A stretch of 64,000 nucleotides of DNA from Coptis chinensis (Eukaryota > Streptophyta > Magnoliopsida > Ranunculales > Ranunculaceae). The notes under the pieces were generated by a model. That model worked only from the letters and a program-made list of their open reading frames with translations. It did no database searches and had not been told where the DNA came from. The DNA is taken from the NCBI GenBank assembly GCA_015680905.1, contig CM027383.1, positions 84,167,001 through 84,231,000 on the forward strand, written 5' to 3'. The translations under genes and the position numbers were made by a program. Positions 35,090-47,019 of the stretch are shown here, piece by piece. Position 1 is the first letter of the stretch. Each line of letters begins with the position of its first letter.

Positions 35090-38000
35090 GCCCTAGTTAG
35101 TCGAAGAACCTCTTCATCCATAGCATCTCTTTGCAACACTTCGGTGGCTGCAATATACTCGCTTCGTAGTGGAGAGGGCAACACACTTTTTGCAACTTAG
35201 ATTGCCAAGAAACCGCTCCCCCTAAAGTAACCGGATAACCGGAGGTGGACTTCATCGAAATAACATCACCGCCATGTCCAGATTCGCCAGCCTTCAAGTA
35301 AGGGCTTACTTCCACCAAAACACAAACACGATTTGGAAGTGCCCTTGAGATATCTCAATATCCACTTAACACCTTCCCAATGCTCCTGACCCGGATTTGA
35401 CAGAAATCGGCTTACAACACCAACGGCAAAAGCAATATCCGGTCTTGTACACACCATGGCATACATTAAGCTGCCCACTGTGGATGCATAAGGAATCTTT
35501 TCCATCTGACTCTGCTCATGCTCACCCTTTGGACACATCTCTTTGGTCATGCAGAACTGGCCACCAAGCGGACAACTGACTAGCTTTGCTTGATCCATGT
35601 TGAATTTCTTCAACACCTTCTTAATGTAGCTTTCTTGAGAAAGCCACAACTTCCCACTCTTTCTATCACGAGTGATCCGTATCCCAAGTATCTGCTTTGC
35701 TTGACCCAAATCCTTCATCTCAAAGGACTTACTCAAGTCTTTCTTCAGCTTAGATATCTTGTTGATGTTTGGGCCAACTATCAACATATCATCCACACAT
35801 ACAATAGCACTATGAAATCCCCATCCGAAATCTCTCGAACAAACGCCTGATGATCGAAAGCAGACTTCTTGTATCCTTGTTTCGCCATAAAGGAGTCAAA
35901 CTTTATGTACCACTGTCTCGGTGCTTGCTTTAATCCATACAAGCTCTTTATCAGCTTGCATACTAGGTGCTCCTTGCCTTTGACCTCAAACCCCTCTGGC
36001 TGGTCCATGTAGACATCTTCTTCAAGGTCTCCATGAAAAAAAGTTGTCTTAACATCTAGCTGCTCAACCTCTAGGTTCATACTTGCGGCCATACCCAATA
36101 CCACCCGGATAGAAGTCATCTTCATTACAGGAGAGAAAATCTCATCAAAGTCAATCCCTTTCTTTTGACCGAATTCCTTTACAACAAGGCGAGCTTTGTG
36201 CCTTGGGTGAGGATTGTTCTCCTCATGCTTGACTTTGTATATCCACTTATTCTTGAGAACTTTTCTCCCTGTGGGTTTCTCAACTAACTCATAAGTGTGA
36301 TTCTTATGCAAAGATTTCATCTCATCATGCATGGCCTTCAACCACTTTTCTTTGTCTGTACCTTCAAGTGCCTCTTGATAGTACATAGGTTCTCCATCAT
36401 CCGATAGTAGCACGTACGTATATGGTGGATACATGGTTGAAGCTAGTCTCCCTCTGTCAGACCTCCTTGCCCATCTCCATCGGTGCCTCGGGGAGGATGC
36501 ACTTCGCTTTGCTCGGTGGTGGTTCATGCATCTCATCCATCTTCTATACCAATAGGTTCTATCCCATCATGAGCAATAGGATTCTCATCATGAGCTTCAA
36601 ACTCATGGTTCTCTGCATTCTCAATGCCTTCTCGCGACGCGTTCCACGGTAGGAACTTACGGTTCTCATCAACAAGATCATTGGTGAAAGCCAGTAGCTT
36701 CTCACCCTCCTCAAAATCTGCTATGGTTTGGTCTTCTAAGAACCTGACATCTCGACTTGGATTACCTTCTTGTTAATCGGATCATAGAGTTTGTAACCAA
36801 ACTTTTCATCTCCATAACCCAGAAAAATGCACTGCTTGGCTTTGTCATCAAGCTTGGATCTCTCATCCTTCGGAATATGCACAAATGCCCTGCACCCCAA
36901 ATACCCTCAAGTATCCATAATCAACATCTCTGCCTGACCATACTCTCTCTGGATAATCACTATTCAGAGGCTTTGCCGGCGACAGGTTGATCACATGCAC
37001 AGCTGTACGCATTGTTTCTACCTAGTAGCTTCTAGGTAGCTTAGAGTGAGATAGCATGCATCTCATTCTCTCTACAATGGTACAGTTCATTCTCTCTGCT
37101 ATTCCATTCTGTTGCGGTGTCTTGGGAACGGTCTGCTCATGACGAATCCCATGACTCTGGCAATACTCTCCAAATGGCCCAATGTACTCACCCCTATTAT
37201 CTGAGCGAATACACTTTAACAACTTCCCAGTCTCTCTTTCCACCATGCTGTGGAATTTCTCAAACACGCCAAGTATTTCATCCTTGGTCTTCAGACTATA
37301 GGCCCATATCTTTCTTGACGCATCATCAATGAATGTCAAGAAGTACGAAGCTCCCTGGTGGCCGGGACTTTACTCTCATAGGACCACATAAGTCTGTGTG
37401 CACTAGTTCAAGGACAGTGTCCTTTCTATGAGACGGGAATCTTTGGAAAGACACCCTGTGTTGCTTTCCTACCAAACAGTGAGTACATGTATTTAAATGT
37501 GTACCTTTAATGTCTGGCACGACCTTTTGCTTAGCAAGAACTTCCATCCCTTTTATGCCTATGTGACACAGTCTCTTGTGCCACAGTTCAGATGAAGCTT
37601 CTTCTTCTACCGCATTCGCTTATGCTTTATACAAACTAGCCTGTGTTTTGTAAAGAGAGCAAGTTTTCTTTCCTCTGGCTGCTATAATGGAACATTTGCT
37701 CAATTTCCATACCCCGTTACCAAACGAGTTTACAAAGCCATCGTCATCTAATTTCCCAGCCGAAATTAGGCTTAACCGTATATCAGGGACATGTCTTACA
37801 TCCTTGAGTGTCAAGGTGTAGCCGACATTAGTTTCTACATGAACATCTCCAATGCCTATAATCTTCGAGACTCCACTGTTACCCATCCTTACTTCACCAT
37901 ATTCACCACAGCTGTAGGTAGTGAAGAATCCCCGCAATCGGTTAACGCGTGATAGGATGCTCCTGTATCTATCACCCACTCTGTATCCTGACATGAGGTA

Positions 38001-38890
38001 CTAAGATAGCACACACCACAATCTAACACAATTCCCACTAGGTCGTCGACTAGTGCGGTAGTATCTCTGCCTGTGTTTCCGTTCCTCTGCACCATGTCTT
38101 CATGTACACAGTTATTCTTCTCATCCCTCTTCAGTGTTTTGCACTCATATCTGAAGTGGCCTTTGGTGGCAAAATAGTAACATTGCCTCTCTGCCTTAGG
38201 AGTTCTAGCTTCACCCCTAGATTTACTTCTGTCATCACCTCTAGAACGAGATGGTTTTCTGTTTCGACCTCTCCCCCGTTTCTCTGTGAAAAGGATCTCT
38301 GAGTGAGAGGAGCTGCTTCTTGCACTCCTTCTAGTCTCCTCATTCAACAAAGACGTGGTAGCCATCTCCATGGTAACAATTCCATCCTTGGCTGCTCCAT
38401 GTAGAGAAACTACTAATGTCTCCCAACTTTCGGGTAAAGAGCCTAATAAAAACAAAGCCTCAACTTCGTCTCCCAAATTGATCTTCATCAAATGCATCTG
38501 ATTGATGATATTATGTACTTCATTAAGATGCTCAGACATTGAAGAACCTTCTTAGTACTTCGTGTCTGCAAACTTCTTAACGACTAGCACTTTGTTTCTA
38601 CCCGACTTCCTCTCATAAAGGTCTTCGAGTTTCTTCCACAGACTGAAGGCTGTAGTCTCTTGGGACACATGGTGAAAGACACTGTCGTCAATCCACTGTC
38701 GAATGTATCCAATCGCTTTTCTGTCAAGCTTTTTCCACTCAGCCTCATCAATCTTTTCCGGTTTTACTCCCTCATTCTCAATGGGAAGTGCCAAGTCCTT
38801 GCAGTATAGCAATTCTTCCATCTTGGCTTTCCAGATGGTGTAATTCTTCCTATTCAGACTCATCATGCGAGTGTTCATGGAATGGTCCAT
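35090..38890 (-). pseudogene. Copia gag-pol polyprotein, broken
   Basis: From 38890 downward: gag (MDHSMNTRMMSLNRKNYTIW); an in-frame TAA at 38552-38554; more gag with a zinc knuckle whose second cysteine is phenylalanine (CYYFATKGHFRYEC); protease (WVIDTGASYHA); a frameshift near 37945; the pre-integrase finger (CTHCLVGKQHR); integrase with HTDLCGP, RSDNRGEY and NGIAERMN carrying the three acidic residues; reverse transcriptase with RHKARLVVKEF, LDVKTTFFHGDL and SLYGLKQAPRQWY; then a 2-base duplication at the YVDD box (35791-35801) that shifts the frame; then LIVG, PYASTVGSLMYAMVCTRPDI and an RNase H remnant with STSGYPVTLGGAVSWQSK. Intact relatives copy RNA to DNA in virus-like particles; this copy cannot encode a full polyprotein. 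Confidence 0.93.
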
Positions 38891-38982
38891 CTCTACAAGT
38901 TATTTAACCTCAAATCTTCTCTCAGGAATTTCGTCAAACACCTTCTGACCAAGATTCGGATAACACCCTAGGCTATTCTAAC

Positions 38983-39000
38983 CAAGGCTCTGATACCACT
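38983..39000 (-). other. Primer-binding site (initiator tRNA-Met type)
   Basis: Just inside the 5' LTR the minus strand reads TGGTATCAGAGCC, complementary to the 3' end of initiator tRNA-Met, as in most plant copia elements. Confidence 0.9.
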
Positions 39001-39660
39001 TGTTGGGGATTATACCAATACCAATCGATTCCCCCACTACACAGATAACTCGTATATGGAAACAATTCAACTCCGGACAAAATCTAAATATCAACTACAT
39101 CTTATACTAACATGCCCAACTTGCTAAACAACTATCAACAACAAATAATAATGCAAAGCAGTAAAGGCAAACCACAACACAAAGATTTACCATGGTTCGA
39201 CCAATGATGCCTACTTCCACAAGAGTCAGTTCTTTATAAAGTGGGAAGGAAGATTACAATCTCTCCTTTCAGTCTCTCACCTTACTAGATCACTCTTATC
39301 TCTTTCTGTGGTCAGTATCTCGTAAAGGTTATCTCTCAATCTTGATAGCTTTCAAGATTGGTTTCTCTCTCTTTGTTTTTGTCTGGTTCTTAGTCTTTTG
39401 ACTTAGGTTTTCCAAAACCTTGATTTTGTTTTTATATCAAAAAACAAATTTCGTGGTTACTGTAGCGAAGCCCATGAAAATCGACCTTGCGCAGCGCTTA
39501 TTCTTACGCGCAAGCCCAAAACACTCTTGGAGCCACGAAGCGGTAGTGCCCAAAACACTGGAGTCACGGAGTCAATGAAGCGCCCTCGAGGGCAGGGCCT
39601 CGACATATCCAACGTTGAATCAGCTCCGTTTCTCTCCTCATGTGAGGGATAACTCCAACA
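39001..39660. repeat. Copia LTR (5' LTR of the minus-strand element)
   Basis: 660 bp, partner of 34107-34781. It ends AACTCCAACA directly before the second ATACT. Confidence 0.93.
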
Positions 39661-39699
39661 ATACTAGACGTCTTTTTTTTTGGAGTAAAACTAGTGTGC

Positions 39700-39825
39700 G
39701 AAGGAGAGAGATAGTGCTAGTGTATCTAGGCCACTCATCAGGCAGGAGTGAGAGTGTATTGCTACAAAAAATACTGCAATCAATGTCTCTTAACCCTGCG
39801 TACAGGTGCACTCTACGCATACTGA
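39700..39825. repeat. Direct repeat flanking the copia element, right copy
   Basis: Matches 34010-34106. The start of this copy (GGAGAGAGATAGTGCTAGTG) also matches 32245-32275, so this is a dispersed repeat family with at least three members here. Confidence 0.7.
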
Positions 39826-41000
39826 TGCCTTTTTTTTTTTTTATCTTGATAATATTTTTTCCACAATTTCGAAGCTTACTTTTTTGTCTTAGGCTGAGTC
39901 CAATGGCTCTTTATCCCTTGAAAAGTGGTGTCAAAGCTGGCCGATGTTACTCTCTATCCTTAATTCCCTTCGTATATATGCATAGTAATTTAGAGGAATG
40001 CAGAGTACATAGTGATAAAGTTTTTCAAGTGGCGTAAGGTGTGGACAAACTATTGGACCAAAACATTGTACTCCCTATCATCAAAACACTGTTTTTTTTT
40101 TTTTTTACAGTTTTATATATAGGTGATTTTAAAGAGAAATAACAACTTGTCACTCTTATGAGCCAAAAACAATAGCCTACAAGGGTGATTATGGAGGTAA
40201 CTTTTCACTAAGTAATAATGAGGGTAGCACTTGCTTGCTACCGATATTGTCATTAAGTTGTGAACTTCGAACATAATATTTTATCCTGTCTCGCGTGTTT
40301 TTTTCGATTTTGTTTTCCTTTAGAACGGATATATATATATATATATATATATCAGACGGGATGTTTCATTCCGTCTCGGTATCAAATACAATCAGACGGA
40401 ATGAAACATCCAATCCGAAGTTTTAAGTCACTTTTGCATTGGGCAACGCCTAGTAGGTTTTCACCAATAAGATAGCTATATGAGGGGAAATAATCCTATG
40501 TGGCGCCTATGTTGAGGTAACAATTTGTTACTTACATTGGAAATTCTCTAAAATTGAAAAAAAAACACGTGATTAAAATATTCTCCTCAAGCTGTTGAAC
40601 TTTAAACTATCTACCTCAGTGCTTTATAATATTTACTCATAATAAGGACTAAAAGAACACAAGAGTCATACTAACTATAACCTAACTTTTAATTCTTACA
40701 AAGATTGTATTAAAGTTAGAGAGCACCATCAAGCCAAGTTGTATACTCGCTTGAGGTGCTCTCATCCAACACAATTAACGATTTTCTTCTAATCTCTTGC
40801 CCCAGAGATTTTCAAAAACTCTATAAGCTCACAACAATTTCAATAAAATAAAGACTCCTAACTTTATCATATTGACTAATTTAGTCTTTAAATGCCCAGC
40901 CTGAGGTTGAAGGCACTCAAAAAAAAATCACACAGTTAGAGCACGTACTCCTTTATGAAAATCCAATATTGCAGTCGCCAAATGTATACCACCTGCAATA
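39826..41000. other. Intergenic, short repeats
   Basis: It contains a T-run (39829-39842), a (TA)n tract (40329-40352) inside a small palindrome (CAGACGGGATGTTTCATTCC against GGAATGAAACATCC), and a possible degraded MITE between CCAATGGCTCTTT (39900) and CATTGGAAATTCTC (40540). No gene recognised. Confidence 0.45.
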
Positions 41001-41160
41001 TGGTCATGGCGCTCTCACTTCTTGGTCGGTATTCCACGAACAAATAAACTGATAAGATGCAAAACTATTGGGAGGCATGTGGAGACGAATATGACCAGTA
41101 AATTCCAACTCAAAAAATTCAATACGTCTTGAATGCAGAAACATTGCACCACTTGTTCCT

Positions 41161-41562
41161 TCAGATAGCAAATATAGAGATTTGTGGCACCGACATCTTC
41201 TCAATGCTTACAACAATAATCTTCACCCTAACTCCCAGCACATTCTCCACAACAACTTCCAATATATCACAAACTTGTGACATAACCAATTCTATTGAAA
41301 TCTTATGTTGAACTCCCCTGTAACCTAACAGGCAACAAAATCTCTTACGCAAGACCTCTGTAAGATATGCTCGCTCCTTGTTTTCTCTAACTTTTTCTTG
41401 CCCCACCGTTGGCTTTGCCCTTAACATAGAATTCAAGTAGAGATTGGGGTTAAAACTGTTAATACTAGCATTGGACAACTTGCTTATCGAAAAAAAATAG
41501 AAATAAAAATAAAATAAAATAAACAAACAAACAAACGAAAAAACACAAAACACAAAACACAA
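41161..41562 (-). CDS. Unidentified ORF, possibly a gene fragment
   Basis: The frame contains GQEKVRENKERAYLTEVLRK, then RGVQHKISIELVMSQVCDIL and ENVLGVRVKIIVVSIEKM. The composition looks like real protein, but I do not recognise a family. The first ~30 residues (poly-Phe/Tyr) are translated A-rich low-complexity sequence and are not part of any protein. A second frame (41204-41004, with SGAMFLHSRRIEFFELEF) follows and may be the same gene after a frameshift. It could be a displaced or captured exon. Confidence 0.25.
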   Translation of the reverse strand: MCFVFCVFSFVCLFILFYFYFYFFSISKLSNASINSFNPNLYLNSMLRAKPTVGQEKVRENKERAYLTEVLRKRFCCLLGYRGVQHKISIELVMSQVCDILEVVVENVLGVRVKIIVVSIEKMSVPQISIFAI

Positions 41563-41639
41563 AAAAAAAAGCCCTACTTCACCTTGGTAAGTTTGTTTTC
41601 TCCCTCCATTTTGATTTCCTATTGTCTTCTAAACATTTA

Positions 41640-41811
41640 ATTATTGAGATATGTAATATATGTCTATTTGAGAGGATTGTTAATTTTGAGATAGAGAGCC
41701 TTGTTGCTTATTTTGTCATTTTTGGTATAGTTGCTACCTATATTTGTTTTTATTTTTGTTGTATTTTGATTTCCTATTGTTTTCTAAACATTTGATTATT
41801 GAGATATGTAA
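41640..41811. repeat. ~155-bp tandem duplication that hosts the Helitron
   Basis: The sequence GAGATATGTAATATATGTCT...TTTTTATTTTTGTTG is followed by a second copy that is split by the Helitron: its start lies before 41812 and its remainder after 46265. Confidence 0.85.
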
Positions 41812-42419
41812 TCTACTATCTATATACTAAAGCAGAGACCTTTAAAGAAATATTTTCTCTCTCCTATGTGGCACTCTAATATGAGAGTTAGCTTTTTCTA
41901 TATCCTATGTGGCACTTTAATATGAAAGATAGTATTTTCTAATAGCTTATAATCCCCCATACATTGAACCTCTTTGGACAGTTTGAGTGTATTTCTAATT
42001 CTTATCTTTAGAGAGTTTGAGTGTATTTCCAATTCTTATATATTTGATCAAATAAAAAAAAAAATTGCTAAAAAATAGGTGATTTGTAGAAAGTAATTTC
42101 CTATTACGAATCAAACACTTTTAGTGTTCCAATTCTTATATATTTGATCAAATAAAAAAAAATTGCTAAAAAATAGGTAATTTGTAGAAATTAATTCCCT
42201 ATTACAAATCATACAATTTTAGTGTCTATGATAAAGCACCGACTTATTTCGAATATATCCTTAACACGACCTCAAAACATAGTTAAAAACAATTATACAA
42301 AAAATAACATCATAAAATATATAATAGAAAATGAAAAAAAATAATAATAATAACGGCAAAGCAATAATGACAAATATTTTAAAATATATATAATACTGAT
42401 TGAAGCTAATGTAAAAAAA

Positions 42420-45170
42420 AAAACAATTAATGGGGAACTGAAAACTGGATGCAAATACATCGAACTAATCTTAAATAATATTTAACGGGAAATCGGAAAC
42501 TGGATGCAAATGCAAGCATTAAACTAATCTTAAAAAGTAATTAATAGAAAATCAGAATATGGATACAACTGCATTAAACTAACCTCAAAGAATAATTAAC
42601 GGAAAATTAAAACTTGGATGCAAATATATCAAACTAACATCAAAAAATAATTGTCAGAAAATCGAAAATTGGATGTAAATGCATTGAGCTAATCCTCAAA
42701 GATTAAATTAACGGAAAATCAGAAACTAGATGCAACTGCATTGAACTAACCTCAAAGAAAAATTAATTATAAATTGGAAACATAATACAAATGCGTAGAA
42801 CTAATCTTAAAAATAACTAACGGAAATCGAAAACCTAATGGAAACTAGATGAAAATGCAACTTTATCAAATAATAAACGAGAAATCTGAAACTGGATGCA
42901 AATGCATTAAACTAATCTCACAAAATAATTAACGGGAAATCAGAAACTGGATGCAAATGCATTGAACTGACCTCAAATAATATAATAATTAACAACAGAA
43001 AATTGGATGCAAATGTATTGAACTAACCGAAAAGAATAATTAACGAGAAATCATAAACTGGATGCAACTGCATTGAACTGATCTCAAAAAATAAATAACG
43101 GGAATTGAAAATTGGATGCAACTGCAGTGAACTAACCTCAAAATATAAATAACGGAAAATAAAAAATTGGACGCAAATGCATTGAACTAATCTCAAAACA
43201 TAGTTGGGTTATATGTTGTGAGAATGTCTCGATAAGTATAGTTTTGCATTTAATATGGTGTTTATCTTATCTCTTTCCGTATGATTGAGAACTCCTTGCT
43301 ATTCAAGTAGTTTCAATATATATGAACTTCGCTTTATTAGGCAATTTCACAAAACTTCAATTAAACTTCTATTATTAAACAACCAAATGAAGTTGAAGGA
43401 TTTTATCAAAGGTGAGTTATTTTTTTTTAATGGGGAGTGAGGTTTTCACGTTATAAAAAATTTGGTTGATGAGTGATTAATATAATATTAATATATAATA
43501 GTTATGCATATTTGCAAATATTTTTCAAAATAATTAATATAATAACACCCGTTCGTAGTTAATCTTTGAAGATTCCACATAGTAAGTCATGCATAATTTA
43601 AATAATAATTAACGGGAAATCAGGAACTGGATAATCTTCGATGATCATACATAGTACATTAAACATAATTTACTTTTTATGTCATGTTTGCAAGGAGACT
43701 ACAGATGGATCAGTAGAAGTTGGTATTATACACCATATTAGATAATTATAAGGAAATCGGAAACTGGATTCAAATACATAACTGAGCTCAAAGAGTAATT
43801 AACGGTAAATCAGAAACTTTATACAAATTGCATTAAACTAACAACAGAGAGTAACTAACGAGTTATTAGAAATTGGATGCAAATCCTTGAAAAATATTTA
43901 ATGGAAAATCGGAAACGGTATGCAAATACATTAAAGAAATCTCAAATAATAATTAATGGGAAACCGAAAACTAGATGTAAATACATTGAACTTAACTCAA
44001 AAAATAATTAACAGAAAATCAAAAACTGAATGCAACTGCATTGAACTAACCTCATAGAATAATTTGTGGGAAATCGGAAATTAAATGCAAATGCATTGGA
44101 ATAACCTCAAAGAATAGTTAACTGGAAATCAGAAACCGGATATAATTGTATCGAACTAACCTAAAAACATAAATAATAAAAAGCTAGATGCAGATGTATT
44201 GAACTAACCTTAAAGAGTTATTAATGAAAAATTGGAAACTGGATCCAAATGTAATGAACTAATCTCAAAGACTAATTAACGAAACATTAAAAAATGGATG
44301 AAACTGCACTGAACTAACCTAAATGAATAATTAACGGGAAATTATAAATTTGATGTAACTGCATTGAACTAACCTCAAAAAATAATTAACGGGAAATCGG
44401 AAACTTGATGCAAATGCATTGAACTAACCTCAAAGAACAATTAACATAAAATCAGAAATTGGATGCAACTGCATTGAACTAACCTCAAAGAATAATTAAC
44501 TTAAAAACCAAAAACCTGGATGCAACCGCATTAAACTAAAATAAGAAATTAACTAACGGAAATCAGAAATTGGATGCAAATGCATTGAAATAACCTAAAA
44601 ATTAGTTAACTAGAAATCGAAGTCGGATGTAAGCGCATCGCGACCGACATCAAAGCATAAAATGTCCACTTTTTTAGGCTTCTCATATGATTAATTATGA
44701 GTAATTAGGAATCCAAAATAAAAGTGAGTTTATAAAAATAGACTCTTATATGTATGCAAACTGTATAGAAATTGTAAACTATCGAACTAACCTAGAAAAA
44801 CAATTAATGGGAAATCAGAAACTGGATGCAAATGTATTGAACTAACCTCAAAGAGTAATTAACGGGAGATTAGAATCTGGATGCAAATACAATGAACTAA
44901 TCTAAAAGACTAATTAATGAAACATCGAAAACTGGATGCAATTGTACTGAATTAACCTTAATGAATAACTAACGAGAAATCATAAAGTGGATGCAATTGC
45001 ACTGAACTAACCTCAAATAATAATTAACGGAAAATCGGAAACTTGATGAAACTGCATTGAACTAACCTCAAAGAATAATTAATGAGAAATTGGATGCAAT
45101 GTAATACATTAAACTAACCTCAAAGAATAATTAATGAAAAATCAGAAACTTGATGCAAATGTATTGAACT
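42420..45170. repeat. ~57-bp satellite-like tandem arrays in Helitron
   Basis: The unit core is AACTGGATGCAAATGCATTG followed by AACTAACCTCAAAGAATAAT and TAACGGGAAATCGGA. About 40-45 units occur in two blocks broken by a spacer (43190-43740) that is repeated, diverged, at 45170-45480. Many units contain TGCA-NN-TGCA, a short inverted repeat. The inverted copy at 1-600 carries the same family. Confidence 0.9.
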
Positions 45171-45529
45171 AATAACCCTAAAATGTATTTGTATTATATG
45201 TAGGGGAAATAAATGTCTCGACAAATATAGTTTTGCATTTCAGGTAGTGTTTATTATAATTCTTTTATTGTGATTGAGAATGCATTGATATTCAAGTAGC
45301 TTCAATATTATTTTCGTCACATTGGACATTCTCACAAAACTTCAATCAAACTTCTATTATTAAACCTAACAATAAAAAGAAGTCGATGAGTTTTATCAAA
45401 GTTTGATGATTCTTTTTTATAGAGAGTGGTGCAAGAAATTTAAATGAGTAATTAATATAGTTTTCATATCTCATAGCTATGCATAATTGCTAATCACCAT
45501 AAATCAGGAACGTAAGCCGAACGGTGATG

Positions 45530-46175
45530 ATTTACCGCTAAATCACCATAAATCTAATAAAACTATTATACAAGCTAGATCGAGTTTAAGATAATTTCAT
45601 TTGAAAATTACATATTAATATTCTAAACCGCAAAGTAAAGAGGCTATCTCAATTTGATCCCTTAGTTTCCAAGTACTTATGCACTATAATCGCTGCTCAT
45701 TAACGTATTTCGATTTATTTTCAATAAAAATATATTCTGATTCAAAAATCCGCTAAATCACCATAAATCTAAGAAAACTATTATACAAGCTAGATCGAGT
45801 TTAACATAGTTCTATTTTGAAAATTACGGATTAATATCCTAAACCACAAAGTGAATAAGCTATCTCAATTTGATCTCTTAGTTTTCAAGTACTTATGCAC
45901 CATAACCGCTGCTCATTAACGTATTTCGGTTTATTTTTAATAAAAATATATTCTGATTAGAAAATTTGCCGCTAAATCACAATAAATCTAAGAAAACTAT
46001 TATATAAGCTAGATCGAGTTTAAGATAATTCTATTTGAAAATTACGGATTAATATCCTAAACCACAAAGTGAAGAGGCTATCTCAATTTGATCCCTTAGT
46101 TTCCAAGTACTTATGCACCATAATCGCTGGTCATTAACGTATTTTGGTTTATTTTCAATAAAAATATATTCTAAT
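45530..46175. repeat. Three ~215-bp direct repeats near Helitron 3' end
   Basis: Each copy runs from GCTAAATCACCATAAATCTA through CTAGATCGAGTTTAA and GTACTTATGCACCATAA to CAATAAAAATATATTCTGAT. Starts are near 45537, 45750 and 45971. Confidence 0.85.
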
Positions 46176-46265
46176 TCGAAAATTTGTGTGAGACATTTTG
46201 TAAAGCTTTTTCAACACACAAAATATTTAATAGATCTCCGGCGTATGCCCGGGACCAAAATCTAG

Positions 46266-47019
46266 TATATGTCTATTTGAGAGGATTCTTAATTTTGAGA
46301 TAGAAAGCCTTATTGCTTATTTGGTCATTTTTGGTAAAGTTGCTACCTATATTTGTTTTTATTTTTGTTGATGTATTCGCATGTTTTCTCTTACTTTTTG
46401 CAAAAATTTATCTAAAATATCTATATTATCATTTTCTGTGGTCCGTAAACGAAATTTAATTCCTTGGCTGGAACGTAGGTCTAAGTTAGCATCATTTTCC
46501 TGTGTAGCGCTAACTTGACAAAAATTACTCTGCCTTTCCCAGCTAGCATCTAATTGCCGGCTCGTGCTAGCTCAGTTGTCACTTAAGTGACCAAGTTTTC
46601 CAGGCTTTTAGGGTTGTTCCTTGTGGGTGCCTTAATCACAATGGGCATGGCTCTCTCTGAAACAATAACAACTCCATAAAAACACCACTTAATCCGTGAC
46701 CAACATTTCCAAACATTTGTTTACAGTTTACAACAAATTTTGTTACCAAAATACATAGTTATAGTAACACTCTATGATCGTTGGAACCAAGAAACATATT
46801 TTTCACAAAAGAACTACACTATGCATACAATGGCATTTGAGAACCGAAGAACAGAGGAACTGATACATCAAAATGTGTGTGCATAGAATTACAAAAAATC
46901 TTCATTTGTTCCAATACAGCTGAGTAGCAGACCTTGTTTAGGTGAGGGACACCATCAGAGTCAATACAAAAGTTGGATCGTACCCTACTGTTTGACCAAA
47001 ATGTGTCGTCTTATCATCC
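46266..47019. other. Intergenic downstream of RPL4
   Basis: 46266-46370 is the remainder of the duplicated host sequence of the Helitron. The rest is unassigned and probably includes the RPL4 3' untranslated region near 46850-47019. Confidence 0.45.

Larger units (their letters stand above)
34107..39660 (-). mobile_element. Ty1/copia LTR retrotransposon, complete but inactive
   Basis: It is 5554 bp, flanked by the 5-bp duplication ATACT (34102-34106 and 39661-39665). Both LTRs start TGTTGGGGATTATACC and end AACTCCAACA on the plus strand. The gene order on minus is gag, protease, integrase, reverse transcriptase, RNase H, the copia arrangement. The primer-binding site and polypurine tract are in place. 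Several stops and frameshifts disable the coding region. Confidence 0.95.
41812..46265 (+). mobile_element. Non-autonomous Helitron made mostly of tandem repeats
   Basis: 4454 bp. It starts TCTACTATCTATATACTAAA after an A and ends CCGGCGTATGCCCGGGACC...ATCTAG before a T, a typical Helitron terminus with a GC-rich hairpin. The uninterrupted duplicate at 41640 gives the empty site (GTAA/TATATGTC) and so fixes both ends. The interior has a unique 5' segment (41820-42400), two arrays of ~57-bp repeats (42420-43190, 43750-45170), each followed by a related spacer, and three ~215-bp repeats near the 3' end. No open frame longer than about 60 codons is present, so movement would need a helper Rep/helicase. 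Confidence 0.9.

Noticed and set aside
35097..38890. Endogenous pararetrovirus instead of a retrotransposon
   Set aside because: LTRs, target duplication, integrase and the gag-protease-integrase-RT order identify a Ty1/copia element.
39890..40550. Second Tourist MITE
   Set aside because: Only weak CCAATGG/CATTGGA similarity at the ends, with no TTA duplication.
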